This document shows positions 1 to 9,301 of a DNA stretch of 64,000 nt, piece after piece. The DNA is from Gemella haemolysans ATCC 10379. GTDB lineage: Bacteria; Bacillota; Bacilli; Staphylococcales; Gemellaceae. A model generated the notes under the pieces. That model saw only the letters and a program-made list of their open reading frames with translations, was not told the origin of the DNA and did no database searches. Positions within the stretch are counted from its first letter, which is position 1; every line of letters begins with the position of its first letter. The stretch covers positions 62,001 to 126,000 of the forward strand of contig NZ_ACDZ02000014.1 in NCBI RefSeq assembly GCF_000173915.1, given 5' to 3'. The position numbers were made by a program, and so were the translations under genes.

Positions 1-724
1 AAATACAGTAAATACTTTAAAAAAATTAAAAGAACAGGGGATAAAGATTTTCATAGCTACAGGAAGAGCACCATTTCATACTACATTTTTAAATGATTTA
101 TTAGATTTTAAATTTGATGGCTATATTACGATAAATGGTCAATATTGCTATTTAGAAAATGGTGAAGTTTTAAATGATAAGATATTATCTCAAGAAGATA
201 TAAAAAATGTCCTTCCTTATTTTAAGGAAAATAAGATTGCGTGTGACTTTGCTTTACTAGATGGTGCATTTATGAATTTGAAAAATTCAAGGGTAAAATG
301 GTTAGAAGATGAGCTAGGAGATCCAGAGCGTTTTAAAGAAGATCCGTTAGCATATGATAAAGCAATTAGTGAAAAAATCTATCAGCTTAATGTCTTTGTA
401 TCAGAAGAGGAAGAAGCGGGCTTTTTAGCATATATGCCTACTTCAAAAGCAGCAAGATGGACTACTCATTTTACTGATGTCATTCCAAAAGATGGTGGAA
501 AAAATACTGGAATTGATGCGGTTATCGCGCACTTTGGTATTAAATTAGAGGAAACTATGGCATTTGGTGATGGTGGTAATGATATAGATATGCTTAAACA
601 TGCTGGAATAGGTGTAGCGATGGGAAATGCTGGAGAGAATGTTAAAGAGATTGCAGATTATATCACAACAAGCGTAGATGATGATGGAATAACAAATGCG
701 TTAAAACATTTTAATGTAATATAA
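1..724 (+). CDS. HAD-superfamily (Cof-type) sugar phosphatase, 5' end outside the window
   Basis: The reading frame is open from base 2, so the gene enters the window already in progress and about 240 residues are visible. The first DxD catalytic motif would lie upstream and is not seen. Visible Cof/HAD-IIB features are the motif II segment IFIATGR near the left edge and the C-terminal motif GDGGNDIDML, which supplies the Mg-binding aspartates. Cof-type enzymes are cytosolic Mg-dependent phosphatases acting on sugar phosphates or flavin-type substrates; the substrate cannot be read from the sequence. The gene ends at a hairpin shared with the convergent ClC gene. An ATG at 272 is internal and not the start. 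Confidence 0.85.
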   Translation, partial: NTVNTLKKLKEQGIKIFIATGRAPFHTTFLNDLLDFKFDGYITINGQYCYLENGEVLNDKILSQEDIKNVLPYFKENKIACDFALLDGAFMNLKNSRVKWLEDELGDPERFKEDPLAYDKAISEKIYQLNVFVSEEEEAGFLAYMPTSKAARWTTHFTDVIPKDGGKNTGIDAVIAHFGIKLEETMAFGDGGNDIDMLKHAGIGVAMGNAGENVKEIADYITTSVDDDGITNALKHFNVI

Positions 725-728
725 GAAC

Positions 729-765
729 AAAGACTAGAAGAATTTTAATAAATCTTCTAGTCTTT
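729..765. terminator. Bidirectional terminator between convergent genes
   Basis: A 12-bp perfect stem (AAAGACTAGAAG at 729-740 pairing with 754-765) has A-rich and T-rich flanks. It lies between two converging stop codons and can serve both strands. Confidence 0.8.
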
Positions 766-767
766 AA

Positions 768-2291
768 TTATTTACTAAATTTTTCTAAGAATGCATCAAC
801 ACTTTCTTTTGGCATTATTACAGTAAGTTTGTCGTTAGCTTCTAAAACTGTTGTTCCTTTTGGTACTATTTCACGTCCAGAGCGTTCAATCTGAGAGATA
901 AGTGTGTTTTTTGTCCACTCTATTTCTCTGATAGATCTTCCAACTAAGAAACTATCGTTTGATATTGTTGTGAGGATTTCTACCTCCATTTCAACTTCAT
1001 TATCTTCTAGTTTATTGCTAGTTAGTATGCGATCTAATAAATATTCATAAACAGGTTTTGTTCCTAGTATATTCGCAGTCATATAAGCGAATAGGCAACA
1101 TAGTGCTATAGGAAGGAAATAGTTAAGTTTTTGTGTCATTTCAAATAGTAATATTATTGAAGTAATAGGACTTCTGACAATTGCTGTTAGGTATCCAGAC
1201 ATTGATAATATTACGAATAAGGCTGTGTATTTTGCATCAAAGAAGTTGCTAAATAATGTCCCAAGTATTGCACCTTGAATTAAAATAGGTAGGAATATAC
1301 CGCCTGCAACTCCTGAAGTAAATGATATAAGAGAGAATAAAGTTTTTATAAAATATAATGTTAATAAAAACATAAAACTAAATTTATTCTCAATTAAAAA
1401 TTCTACTAAATTATGCCCACTTCCAAGTACTATAGGATAGAAAATAAAAAGTACAAATGAAATGAGAAAAGCTATCTGAGGTCTAAATACTATATTTAGT
1501 TTCAAGAATTCATAAATTCTAAATAGTATTTTTATAGTAATATTATAAAATGTTCCAAATATTCCCAATAATATTCCTAGTAAGGCAACCCAAGGATATA
1601 TACTAACTTCCACATAAGGTATATCTGGGAATTTAAAGATAGCTGTAAGTCCAAAGATGTATTGACCAACTATATTAGCTACGACAGCAGCACTAAAACA
1701 GCAAATAATGATTTTTTTTGTGATTTGCTTGTGAACTTCTTCTATTGAAAATAAGACCCCTGCCAATGGAGCGCCAAAAGCAATTGAGAGTCCAGCACTA
1801 GCACCACAAGTAATAAAATATTTTTCTTTAATGATATCCTTTTTTAGAATTCTCGATACAAGTTTTCCACTCATAGCACCGAGTTGAATAGAAGGACCTT
1901 CGCGTCCAAGAGATAAGCCACCTAAACTTGCTGTTAAACCACCTGTAATTTTATAAATAAGTATGCGTAATGGGTTAGGATTTAATCGACCCGTAATTTC
2001 AGCAGATACTTGTGGAATTCCACTTCCACTAGCCATAGGTTCTCGTTTTAGTAAGAAACCAGAAAATAAGGCTAGTAATATTAGCGCCCCTAAGAGGAAT
2101 ATCTTATATATGAAACCATTTTTTATAAATTCTGCAGTATAGTGAACTAGTTTCTCACTATAACCTATAAGTAATCTGTAGCTAGCACCGACAATTCCAG
2201 CAAATAATCCAACCAAAATTCCATCAAAAAGTAACGATGTTTCAAGTTTAAAATTCTTATTTTCTATTTTATTGATTTTGGAAATTTTCAT
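768..2291 (-). CDS. ClC-family chloride channel/H+-coupled antiporter with C-terminal TrkA-C domain
   Basis: This 507-residue polytopic membrane protein has the ClC signatures GSGIPQ, GREGPSIQLG (gating glutamate) and a GSGH selectivity segment. A second acidic pair follows APLAGVLFSIEE and matches the proton glutamate of the exchanger branch. H+/Cl- exchange is therefore more likely than a passive channel, and it is not the fluoride branch. The last 75 or so residues (from about EVEILTTISNDSFLVG) form a TrkA-C-like regulatory domain. Start: ATG with GAAAGGAG 6 nt upstream. The gene is divergent from the rhodanese gene and looks monocistronic. Confidence 0.93.
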   Translation of the reverse strand: MKISKINKIENKNFKLETSLLFDGILVGLFAGIVGASYRLLIGYSEKLVHYTAEFIKNGFIYKIFLLGALILLALFSGFLLKREPMASGSGIPQVSAEITGRLNPNPLRILIYKITGGLTASLGGLSLGREGPSIQLGAMSGKLVSRILKKDIIKEKYFITCGASAGLSIAFGAPLAGVLFSIEEVHKQITKKIIICCFSAAVVANIVGQYIFGLTAIFKFPDIPYVEVSIYPWVALLGILLGIFGTFYNITIKILFRIYEFLKLNIVFRPQIAFLISFVLFIFYPIVLGSGHNLVEFLIENKFSFMFLLTLYFIKTLFSLISFTSGVAGGIFLPILIQGAILGTLFSNFFDAKYTALFVILSMSGYLTAIVRSPITSIILLFEMTQKLNYFLPIALCCLFAYMTANILGTKPVYEYLLDRILTSNKLEDNEVEMEVEILTTISNDSFLVGRSIREIEWTKNTLISQIERSGREIVPKGTTVLEANDKLTVIMPKESVDAFLEKFSK

Positions 2292-2435
2292 TTAAATCTC
2301 CTTTCTAAAAAATATCTATATCATAATTTTACTCTTAAATAGAAAAAAAATCAAAACAATTTTAAAATATTATTTATTATTAAAAATACAAAATGTATGA
2401 TATAATATAATTATGTTAAGAAAGGAGTAAACAGG

Positions 2436-3161
2436 ATGAACATATTAGTAGTTATTGGTATAATACTGTTAATTATATTACTAGGTCTTTATGCATTCTG
2501 GCTTAAATTGTTAAAAGGTAAGCCAGGACGAATTGCTGGGGCAGAAGTAGAGAAAAAAACTTTCGATGAAGCAATTGTTGTAGATGTTCGTTGGAGAAAA
2601 GAGTATGCAAGAGGGCATGCGATAAATGCGGTAAACTTACCTATTAAACTTTTTAAAAATAATAGTGATGTGCTAGATGATTATAAAGATAAAGATATAA
2701 TTTTATATTGTGTAGTCGATGTAACATCACGTAATACTGAAAAATTATTAAGAGAGCGTGGATTCACGAAACTTCATATTGGAGATGGGGTTAAACAATA
2801 TGACTATGGTAAAGCAATATACAGCAATGTATTATTATCTGAATTCAAGTACCGTATCTCAGTAAGTAAAAATAAGCAGTTTTTAAACTTAGGTAGTGAA
2901 ATTTTAAGTGATGAAGAAATCAAAGTTTCACCTAATGAAATAGACAGTATTTTAGATAAGTTAAATAAAGATTCAGAAATTTTTGTTTATAGTGATAAAC
3001 CTGAAGAAAGTAAAGAAGTATGCAAAAAACTTGGTTTAGATGGTTACACAATTTTTAATTTAATTGAACCATTCAATACTGCTAAATATAGAAATGCATT
3101 CTATAATAAAAATGATTATATAGAAACACAAGTTGATCAAGAAGCATCATCTTGTGGTTGA
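2436..3161 (+). CDS. Membrane-anchored rhodanese-domain protein
   Basis: The 241-residue protein has an N-terminal transmembrane segment (residues 2-24), then a rhodanese fold of about 100 residues containing DVRWRKEYARGHAINAVNLP and the active-site loop ILYCVVDVTSR with the catalytic cysteine. A second, weaker rhodanese-like half follows (about residues 140-230) without an obvious loop cysteine. Rhodaneses carry persulfide sulfur; the acceptor here is unknown. A TATAAT box lies at 2401-2406 and the RBS is AAAGGAG. The catalytic domain probably faces the cytoplasm, but topology is inferred. Confidence 0.85.
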   Translation: MNILVVIGIILLIILLGLYAFWLKLLKGKPGRIAGAEVEKKTFDEAIVVDVRWRKEYARGHAINAVNLPIKLFKNNSDVLDDYKDKDIILYCVVDVTSRNTEKLLRERGFTKLHIGDGVKQYDYGKAIYSNVLLSEFKYRISVSKNKQFLNLGSEILSDEEIKVSPNEIDSILDKLNKDSEIFVYSDKPEESKEVCKKLGLDGYTIFNLIEPFNTAKYRNAFYNKNDYIETQVDQEASSCG

Positions 3162-3273
3162 GCGTAGAAGTTAAAATAAACGATAGGTTATCGTTTTAAT
3201 AAAGTTACAGAGGCTGACTTAAAAAGTCATAAATTTTTAAAAAAGTGTATATGATAACTCATAGACGCAGTGG

Positions 3274-3386
3274 TTTATTGATATCTAGATTCGCTTTATG
3301 AAAGCTTTTTAGATATCTAATAAACTGTGCAGGGGGGGACTCGACAAAATCTTGTTTCTAGAAATCACGATTTTTGAGTCACTCCC
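3274..3386. repeat. Dispersed intergenic palindromic element, copy 1
   Basis: The 410-bp gap between the rhodanese and glycosyltransferase genes holds no credible ORF. It contains an imperfect inverted repeat (TTTATTGATATCTA at 3274-3287 against 3310-3324) followed by a second hairpin. In that hairpin GGGGGACTCGACAAAATC (about 3335-3352) pairs imperfectly with GATTTTTGAGTCACTCCC (3369-3386). A related hairpin lies at 4914-4966, so this is a repeated element that may also terminate transcription. Confidence 0.6.
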
Positions 3387-3571
3387 TTGTGAAATTATAG
3401 AATATAGAGATAGTAATTTAATTATAAGAAATTCACATGGAGCAGAGAATTATTCTAGGTGAGTTTCTTTTTTATATAACTAACCTAAAGAATTAATACG
3501 TTTACTATAAAAAAATGTTAAATTAGGTTATAATATAAGTGAAGGAAAATATGAAATAGAGGAAGATAATT

Positions 3572-4774
3572 ATGAAAATTCTACACGTTTTAGCACAATT
3601 GCCTATTAAGACAGGAAGTGGTGTATATTTTACTAATGTGATTGAGGGATTAAAGAAGTTTGATGTTGAACAAGCTGCGGTTTATGCAACAACGCCGGAA
3701 TATGATTTTAATTTCTTAGACGAAAAGTTTGAAGTTGAGTTTCAAGGTAAGGATATTAGTTTTCCTATCGTAGGGATGAGCGATATTATGCCTTATGAAA
3801 ATACTCTGTACAAAAATATGACTGTTGAGATGTTGGAAACTTGGCAAAGTGCATTCCGTAAAAAATTAGAAATAGCTAAAAAAGAATTTAAGCCAGACGT
3901 TGTAATCACACATCACTTATGGATTTTAAGTTCTATAGTTTGCGATGTGTTTAAAGGTGAAAAAGTAATTGGGGTTTGTCATAATACGGATATAAGACAA
4001 GCTGAAAAGAACCCAGCAATGAAAGATAAGTATGTTAAAAGCCTTGTTAAGTTAGATAAGATATTAGCATTAAGCGGTGGTGCAATAGAAGGGATTTCTA
4101 ATATCTATAGCTACCCTGAGGATAAAATTGTAAATATTGGTGCTGGATATAATGAGAAGATTTTTTATCCTGTTGAAAAATATGAAAAACAAAGTATTGT
4201 AAAAATTTTATATGCAGGAAAATTTGATGAATCAAAAGGTTTTTATGAGTTGATAAAGGCCTTTAGATTATTAGAGAAAAAAGACAATAACGTAGAATTA
4301 GAATTAATAGGGAATTTGAAAGAAGAGGATAGACCTAGGGTCGAAGCTTTAGTTGGTGATTCTAAGAAAATAAAAATTTATAATGCCGTAGATCAAGCGC
4401 ATTTAGGGGAAATAATGAGGCATAAAGATATTTTTATACTACCATCTTATTTTGAGGGGTTAGGTCTTATAGCGGTTGAAGCTTTAGGAAGTGGATTAAG
4501 AGTAGTTGCTACTGAGATAGAAGGGCTTATAGAATTTCTTGGAGACAAAATAAATAATTCTGAGATAATAGAATATATAGCAATGCCAACTATTTATGAC
4601 ACTGATAAGGCTGTTGAAGAAGAAAAACCAGCATTTGTAAATAGAATAGTAGGTGCTTTAGAACTTATGATAGAAAGAACAAGAGAACAACGTGAGATTC
4701 CTGCTAAGTTACTAGAAGAAATTGAACACCACTCTTGGAAGAGAAAAATAGAAATTATTTACAAATTATTGTAA
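3572..4774 (+). CDS. GT4-family (GT-B fold) glycosyltransferase
   Basis: The 400-residue protein has the N-terminal Rossmann half of family 1/4 glycosyltransferases (MKILHVLAQLPIKTGSGVYF) and a C-terminal donor-binding half. That half has the KILYAGKFDESKGFYELI strand-helix and the EX7E motif EGLGLIAVEAL. The enzyme is expected to be cytosolic or membrane-associated and to retain anomeric configuration while moving a nucleotide-sugar residue. Donor and acceptor cannot be named. It stands alone between two copies of a palindromic intergenic element. The ATG is preceded by a GAGGAAG ribosome binding site. Confidence 0.85.
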   Translation: MKILHVLAQLPIKTGSGVYFTNVIEGLKKFDVEQAAVYATTPEYDFNFLDEKFEVEFQGKDISFPIVGMSDIMPYENTLYKNMTVEMLETWQSAFRKKLEIAKKEFKPDVVITHHLWILSSIVCDVFKGEKVIGVCHNTDIRQAEKNPAMKDKYVKSLVKLDKILALSGGAIEGISNIYSYPEDKIVNIGAGYNEKIFYPVEKYEKQSIVKILYAGKFDESKGFYELIKAFRLLEKKDNNVELELIGNLKEEDRPRVEALVGDSKKIKIYNAVDQAHLGEIMRHKDIFILPSYFEGLGLIAVEALGSGLRVVATEIEGLIEFLGDKINNSEIIEYIAMPTIYDTDKAVEEEKPAFVNRIVGALELMIERTREQREIPAKLLEEIEHHSWKRKIEIIYKLL

Positions 4775-4913
4775 AATAATACTTAGTGATTATTTGCTAA
4801 CGATGGATTAAACAAAAGATTATATATTCATCAATTTAAAATATGTAGATGTAAAGTTTTAATGGAATATCGATAAGCTTTACGGTTGAGCTTTAATATT
4901 AAATAAATTGTAC

Positions 4914-4966
4914 GGGAGTGACTAGAAAAAATCGCTTTGTAAAAATAAGATTTTTGAGTTGCTCCC
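4914..4966. repeat. Dispersed intergenic palindromic element, copy 2
   Basis: GGGAGTGACTAGAAAAAATC (4914-4933) pairs imperfectly with GATTTTTGAGTTGCTCCC (4949-4966). The arms and the preceding AATAAATTGTAC resemble the element at 3274-3386. It probably also terminates the glycosyltransferase transcript. Confidence 0.6.
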
Positions 4967-5002
4967 ATTTATAGTTTTTTTAAGAATTATTAGGAGAAGA
5001 AA

Positions 5003-7642
5003 ATGGATAAGATAATATTAATAGATGGTAATAGTTTGAGTTATCGTGCTTTTTACGCTATGCCAGCTTTAAAAAATAAAAAAGGACTTTATACAAATAG
5101 TGTATATGGTTTTACATTGATGCTAGAAAAAATATTGGCAGACACTAATCCAAAGTATGCGTTAGTTGCCTTTGATAAGGGGAAACAAACGTTTAGACAT
5201 CAAAGTTATGAAGCATACAAAGGTACTAGGGATAAAACTCCTAGTGAGTTAGTAGAACAATTCGGATATGTTAGAGAGCTTCTTGATTCATATGGAATAA
5301 AGTATGAAGAACATTTTGATTATGAAGCGGATGATATTATTGGAAGTTATGCTAAAATCGCTGAAAAAGAAGGTTTAGAAGTAATAATAGTGACTGGAGA
5401 TAAAGATTTAACTCAACTAGCTAGTGAAAATATAACAATTTACTATACTAAGCGTGGTGTTACAGATATAGATTATTATACGCCTGAGTTTATTGCTGAA
5501 AAATATGGATTAACTCCGGGACAAATCGTTGACATGAAAGGTCTTATGGGGGACAAGAGTGATAATATCCCAGGAATTGCAGGAGTTGGTGAAAAAACTG
5601 CGATAAAATTATTGACTGAATATAAAACTGTAGAAAATGTACTAGAAAATATTGATAATATTAGTGGTAAAAAACTAAAAGAGCGACTAACAGAAGGTCG
5701 AGAAGATGCTCTATTAAGTAAAAAACTAGCAACTATTTATACTGAAGTTCCAGTTGATAATAAGTTAGAAGATTTAACATATAGTGAGAATGTAGAACTA
5801 AAAAGAGAGTTATTTGAAAAACTTGAATTTGTTTCATTTTTAAAAAAATTATCTCAAGAAACTTCTACTGAAGAGGTGGACATGACTGCTGAAAAGACAG
5901 TTGCTCCTAAAAAGGAAGTTAGTATTGTTTTAGCAGATAAAAATACGAAAATAGATTTTACCGACAGTACTTTACATGTTGAGTGTTATACGGAAGATTA
6001 TCATAATTCAGATGTAGTTGGAATAGTAGTCTATAAAGAAGGAACTGCTTATATTTTTAGTGAAGAACAATTTTTCACTAATGAGTTTGTAGTAGATTAT
6101 CTTCAAAGTGAAATTTCTAAAACTGTTTATGATTTTAAAAAGATTTTATTTATAGCGAAGAGAAACGGCGTAGATATTAATGGAGAAGTTTTCGATGTGA
6201 AAATTGTATCTTATCTTCTTGATGTTAATGCCAAAACTGAAATTGATAAAATAGTCTTTAACTATCTTGGAAAAATAATGAGTAGTGATGAAGAAATATA
6301 TGGTAAGGGGGCAAAACGAACTTTACCGGCTCAAGAAGTTATTAATCCGTATATAGCTGAAATTGCAGAGAGTATTGCATTGATAAAACCATTGATGGAA
6401 GAAAAACTTGCAGAAGAAAATATGACGGACTTGTATAAAGATATAGAGATTAAAGTGGCTAAAGTATTAGCTAATATGGAATATGAAGGAATACATGTTA
6501 GTAAAAAAGCACTTGAAGAAATGAGTGCTGAGTTTGATGAAAGAATTAAAACTTTAGAAGCTAGCATATATACTTTAGCTGGTTCTGAATTCAATATAGC
6601 TTCACCTAAGCAGCTAGGAGTAGTATTATTTGAGGATCTAGGACTACCACCGATTAAGAAAACAAAAACTGGTTATTCTACAGCCGTAGAGGTACTAGAA
6701 CAACTACAACATAGTCATGAAATTATTCCGTTAATTATGGAGTATAGAACAATTACAAAATTAAATTCAACTTATGCAAAAGGGTTAGTAAAAGATATTA
6801 CTCGTGAAGGGAAAATCCATACACGTTATGAGCAAACATTAGCTCAAACAGGACGCTTATCGTCAGTGAATCCAAATCTTCAAAATATACCAACGAGAAT
6901 TGAAGAAGGGAAAAAAATCAGAAAAGCATTTGTTCCAGCCTCTGATGATAGAGTAATCTTATCTATTGACTATTCGCAAATAGAGCTTAGAGTATTAGCT
7001 CATATCGCACAAGACAAAGGAATGATAGATGCCTTTAAACATGATGTAGATATTCATACTAAAACAGCTAGTGATGTTAACGGAGTTAGCCTTGATGAGG
7101 TGACATCTTCAATGCGTCGAGAAGCTAAAGCTGTTAACTTTGGTATTGTTTATGGGATTTCTGATTTTGGTCTATCTAACAACCTTGGAATTACTAGAAA
7201 ACGTGCGAAAGAATTTATTGACAAATATTTAGAAACATTCAAAGGTGTTGATAAGTATATGACTGATATCGTAGATTTTGCAAGAGAACACGGTTATGTA
7301 GAAACTTTATTCAATAGAAGAAGAGCATTACCAGATATTAATGCGAAGAATAAAATTGTAGCTAATCTAAATGCGCGTATTGCGATGAATTCACCAATTC
7401 AAGGAACTGCTGCGGATATTATAAAAATAGCTATGGTTAATGTATTTGAATATTTAGAAAAAACAAATGTAGATGCAAAATTATTATTACAAGTACATGA
7501 TGAATTAATATTTGATGTAAATAAAGATATAGAAGAAGAGTTTACAAAAGAAATGATTAAAATTATGGAAGAAGCGGCTAATTTAGATGTTCAACTGAAA
7601 GCTGAAGCTAGTAGTGGAGCGTCATGGTATGATGCTAAATAA
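5003..7642 (+). CDS. polA: DNA polymerase I
   Basis: The length (879 aa) is typical. Residues 1 to about 290 form the 5'-3' exonuclease (IDGNSLSYRAFYA, EADDIIGSYA, TGDKDLTQL). The central 3'-5' exonuclease-like region lacks the DxE metal ligands (HVECYTEDYHNSDVVG where DTET would be), so proofreading is predicted to be lost, as in Bacillus. The polymerase domain has motif A DYSQIELRVLAHI (about residue 656), motif B RREAKAVNFGIVYG (about 705) and motif C QVHDELIFD (about 830). It acts in Okazaki-fragment processing and repair. RBS TAGGAG precedes the ATG. Confidence 0.97.
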   Translation: MDKIILIDGNSLSYRAFYAMPALKNKKGLYTNSVYGFTLMLEKILADTNPKYALVAFDKGKQTFRHQSYEAYKGTRDKTPSELVEQFGYVRELLDSYGIKYEEHFDYEADDIIGSYAKIAEKEGLEVIIVTGDKDLTQLASENITIYYTKRGVTDIDYYTPEFIAEKYGLTPGQIVDMKGLMGDKSDNIPGIAGVGEKTAIKLLTEYKTVENVLENIDNISGKKLKERLTEGREDALLSKKLATIYTEVPVDNKLEDLTYSENVELKRELFEKLEFVSFLKKLSQETSTEEVDMTAEKTVAPKKEVSIVLADKNTKIDFTDSTLHVECYTEDYHNSDVVGIVVYKEGTAYIFSEEQFFTNEFVVDYLQSEISKTVYDFKKILFIAKRNGVDINGEVFDVKIVSYLLDVNAKTEIDKIVFNYLGKIMSSDEEIYGKGAKRTLPAQEVINPYIAEIAESIALIKPLMEEKLAEENMTDLYKDIEIKVAKVLANMEYEGIHVSKKALEEMSAEFDERIKTLEASIYTLAGSEFNIASPKQLGVVLFEDLGLPPIKKTKTGYSTAVEVLEQLQHSHEIIPLIMEYRTITKLNSTYAKGLVKDITREGKIHTRYEQTLAQTGRLSSVNPNLQNIPTRIEEGKKIRKAFVPASDDRVILSIDYSQIELRVLAHIAQDKGMIDAFKHDVDIHTKTASDVNGVSLDEVTSSMRREAKAVNFGIVYGISDFGLSNNLGITRKRAKEFIDKYLETFKGVDKYMTDIVDFAREHGYVETLFNRRRALPDINAKNKIVANLNARIAMNSPIQGTAADIIKIAMVNVFEYLEKTNVDAKLLLQVHDELIFDVNKDIEEEFTKEMIKIMEEAANLDVQLKAEASSGASWYDAK

Positions 7643-7794
7643 GAAAAGATTAACACGATAAAAAATCAGAAAATTATAAATTAATGACAGTTAATTTATG
7701 ATAAAATTCTTTCAAAATAAAACATATTACAACTTAAAAAACTTATAAAAATAATATAGATAACTTGAGAATTTCTAGGATTATTTTTTATAGA

Positions 7795-7838
7795 GCTAAC
7801 TTATTATTAGTTTTTTGATTATAAGTTAGCCTTTTTTT
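7795..7838 (+). terminator. Rho-independent terminator downstream of polA
   Basis: A perfect 10-bp stem (GCTAACTTAT 7795-7804 with ATAAGTTAGC 7821-7830) is followed by a seven-T run. It lies 150 bp past the polA stop; the bases between hold nothing recognisable. Confidence 0.8.
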
Positions 7839-7909
7839 ATTCTTATTAATTAAGAAATATGTTTACGTAATAAAGTATAATAATCTAAAAAAGTTGTTAA
7901 AAATAAAAG

Positions 7910-7939
7910 TTTACAAATTACCTTGATATTTGATATAAT
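7910..7939 (+). promoter_or_regulatory. Promoter of the glutamate dehydrogenase gene
   Basis: The -35 box TTTACA (7910-7915) and -10 box TATAAT (7934-7939) are 18 bp apart, about 55 bp before the start codon. Confidence 0.65.
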
Positions 7940-7995
7940 TAATAAAAACAATATTACATGTCAAATGTAAAATAACATTCTGAGGAGATGTGGTT

Positions 7996-9255
7996 ATGAA
8001 TAACAATCCATTAGTTAACGCAAGAGAGCAAATTAAAGGTGCTTGTGAAGTTTTAGGTTATAAAGAAGAAGTGTATGAATCTTTAAAAGATCCGCAAAGA
8101 TTTATTGAGATTTCTATTCCTGTTAGAATGGATAATGGTGAGGTGAAATACTTCAAAGGGTTCCGTTCTCAGCATAATGATGCAATCGGTCCTACAAAAG
8201 GTGGATTAAGATTTCATCCACTTGTAACAGCTGATGAAGTTAAGGCATTATCAATTTGGATGACATTTAAATGTGCTGTTGCTAATCTACCATATGGTGG
8301 AGGTAAAGGTGGTATTATCGTAGATCCAAAAGACTTATCAAAAGGTGAATTAGAAAGATTATCACGTGGATATATTCGTGGGTTATATAAATATCTAGGT
8401 GAGAAACAAGATGTTCCTGCACCAGATGTTAATACTAATGGACAAATCATGTCTTGGATGATTGATGAGTTTAATGTTCTTACTGGAGAACAAGGTATAG
8501 GAACGCTAACTGGGAAACCATTAGAATTAGGTGGTTCTTTAGGTAGAACTCAAGCGACTGGATACGGTGTGGCACTTGCTGCAAAATTAGCACTAGAGAA
8601 ATTAGGTAAATCTACAGCAGGAGCGAAATTTGCTGTCCAAGGTTTTGGAAATGTAGGTAGTTATACTGTTGATACAGCTGTGAAGTTTGGTGCTACTGTG
8701 GTTGCTGTAACTGAGCGTGATGATGATGGTGTTCAATATGCTGTTTATCGTGAAGAAGGATTATCATATGCAGAACTGCAAGAATGTAAAGATAATAGAG
8801 TTAGATTCCACACATTACCAAACACAAAACGCTTAACTCTAGATGAATTTTGGGCTTTAGATGTAGATGTAGTGTGCCCTTGTGCATTAGAGAATGCTAT
8901 TGATGAAAAAGAAGCTAATTTAATAAGAGCTGCTGTTGTTTCTGAAGGTGCTAATGGACCAGCAACTTTAGCTGGAGATAAAACTCTACAAGAAAGAGGA
9001 GTTGTGGTTATTCCTGATATTCTTGCGAATAGTGGTGGTGTTACTGTATCTTACTTTGAATGGGTACAAAACTTACAAGGTTACTACTGGACAGAAGAAG
9101 AAGTTGTAGAAAAACAAGCAAGAGTTATGACAAAAGCATTTAATGATATTTGGGAAGTGAAAGAAAGATTTGCTATTCCTATGAGAAAAGCAGCTTATGT
9201 AAACTCTATTGAAAAAATTGTTAAAAACATGAAGCTAAAAGGTAAATTAAGCTAA
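7996..9255 (+). CDS. gudB: Glu/Leu-type NAD-dependent glutamate dehydrogenase (GudB/RocG type)
   Basis: This 419-residue cytosolic enzyme interconverts glutamate and 2-oxoglutarate plus ammonia. The substrate-binding region GPTKGGLRFHP and the catalytic-lysine region PYGGGKGGI are intact. They are followed by a Rossmann domain with VQGFGNVGS and the C-terminal SNGGVTVSYFEW-type signature (here NSGGVTVSYFEW). Start chosen at ATG 7996: GAGGAG at 7982-7987 is 8 nt away, whereas the in-frame GTG at 7990 sits only 2 nt from it. The close match to Bacillus/Staphylococcus GudB over the whole length suggests NAD specificity, which is inference. Confidence 0.92.
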   Translation: MNNNPLVNAREQIKGACEVLGYKEEVYESLKDPQRFIEISIPVRMDNGEVKYFKGFRSQHNDAIGPTKGGLRFHPLVTADEVKALSIWMTFKCAVANLPYGGGKGGIIVDPKDLSKGELERLSRGYIRGLYKYLGEKQDVPAPDVNTNGQIMSWMIDEFNVLTGEQGIGTLTGKPLELGGSLGRTQATGYGVALAAKLALEKLGKSTAGAKFAVQGFGNVGSYTVDTAVKFGATVVAVTERDDDGVQYAVYREEGLSYAELQECKDNRVRFHTLPNTKRLTLDEFWALDVDVVCPCALENAIDEKEANLIRAAVVSEGANGPATLAGDKTLQERGVVVIPDILANSGGVTVSYFEWVQNLQGYYWTEEEVVEKQARVMTKAFNDIWEVKERFAIPMRKAAYVNSIEKIVKNMKLKGKLS

Positions 9256-9266
9256 TTACAAAAAAT

Positions 9267-9298
9267 TAAATCGACATGAGATTTCTCATGTCGATTTA
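9267..9298. terminator. Bidirectional terminator
   Basis: The stem AAATCGACATGAG pairs with CTCATGTCGATTT around a short loop. It lies between the converging glutamate dehydrogenase and esterase-like genes. Confidence 0.8.
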
Positions 9299-9301
9299 TT
9301 A

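Noticed and set aside
5900-6400. Missing proofreading residues in polA as a novelty
   Set aside because: Loss of the 3'-5' exonuclease site is normal for Bacillus-type DNA polymerase I.
6331-6594. Antisense ORF inside polA
   Set aside because: Shadow of the polA reading frame with no RBS; the same applies to the antisense ORFs inside gudB, purR, metP, thrE, the MATE gene and the toxin scaffolds.
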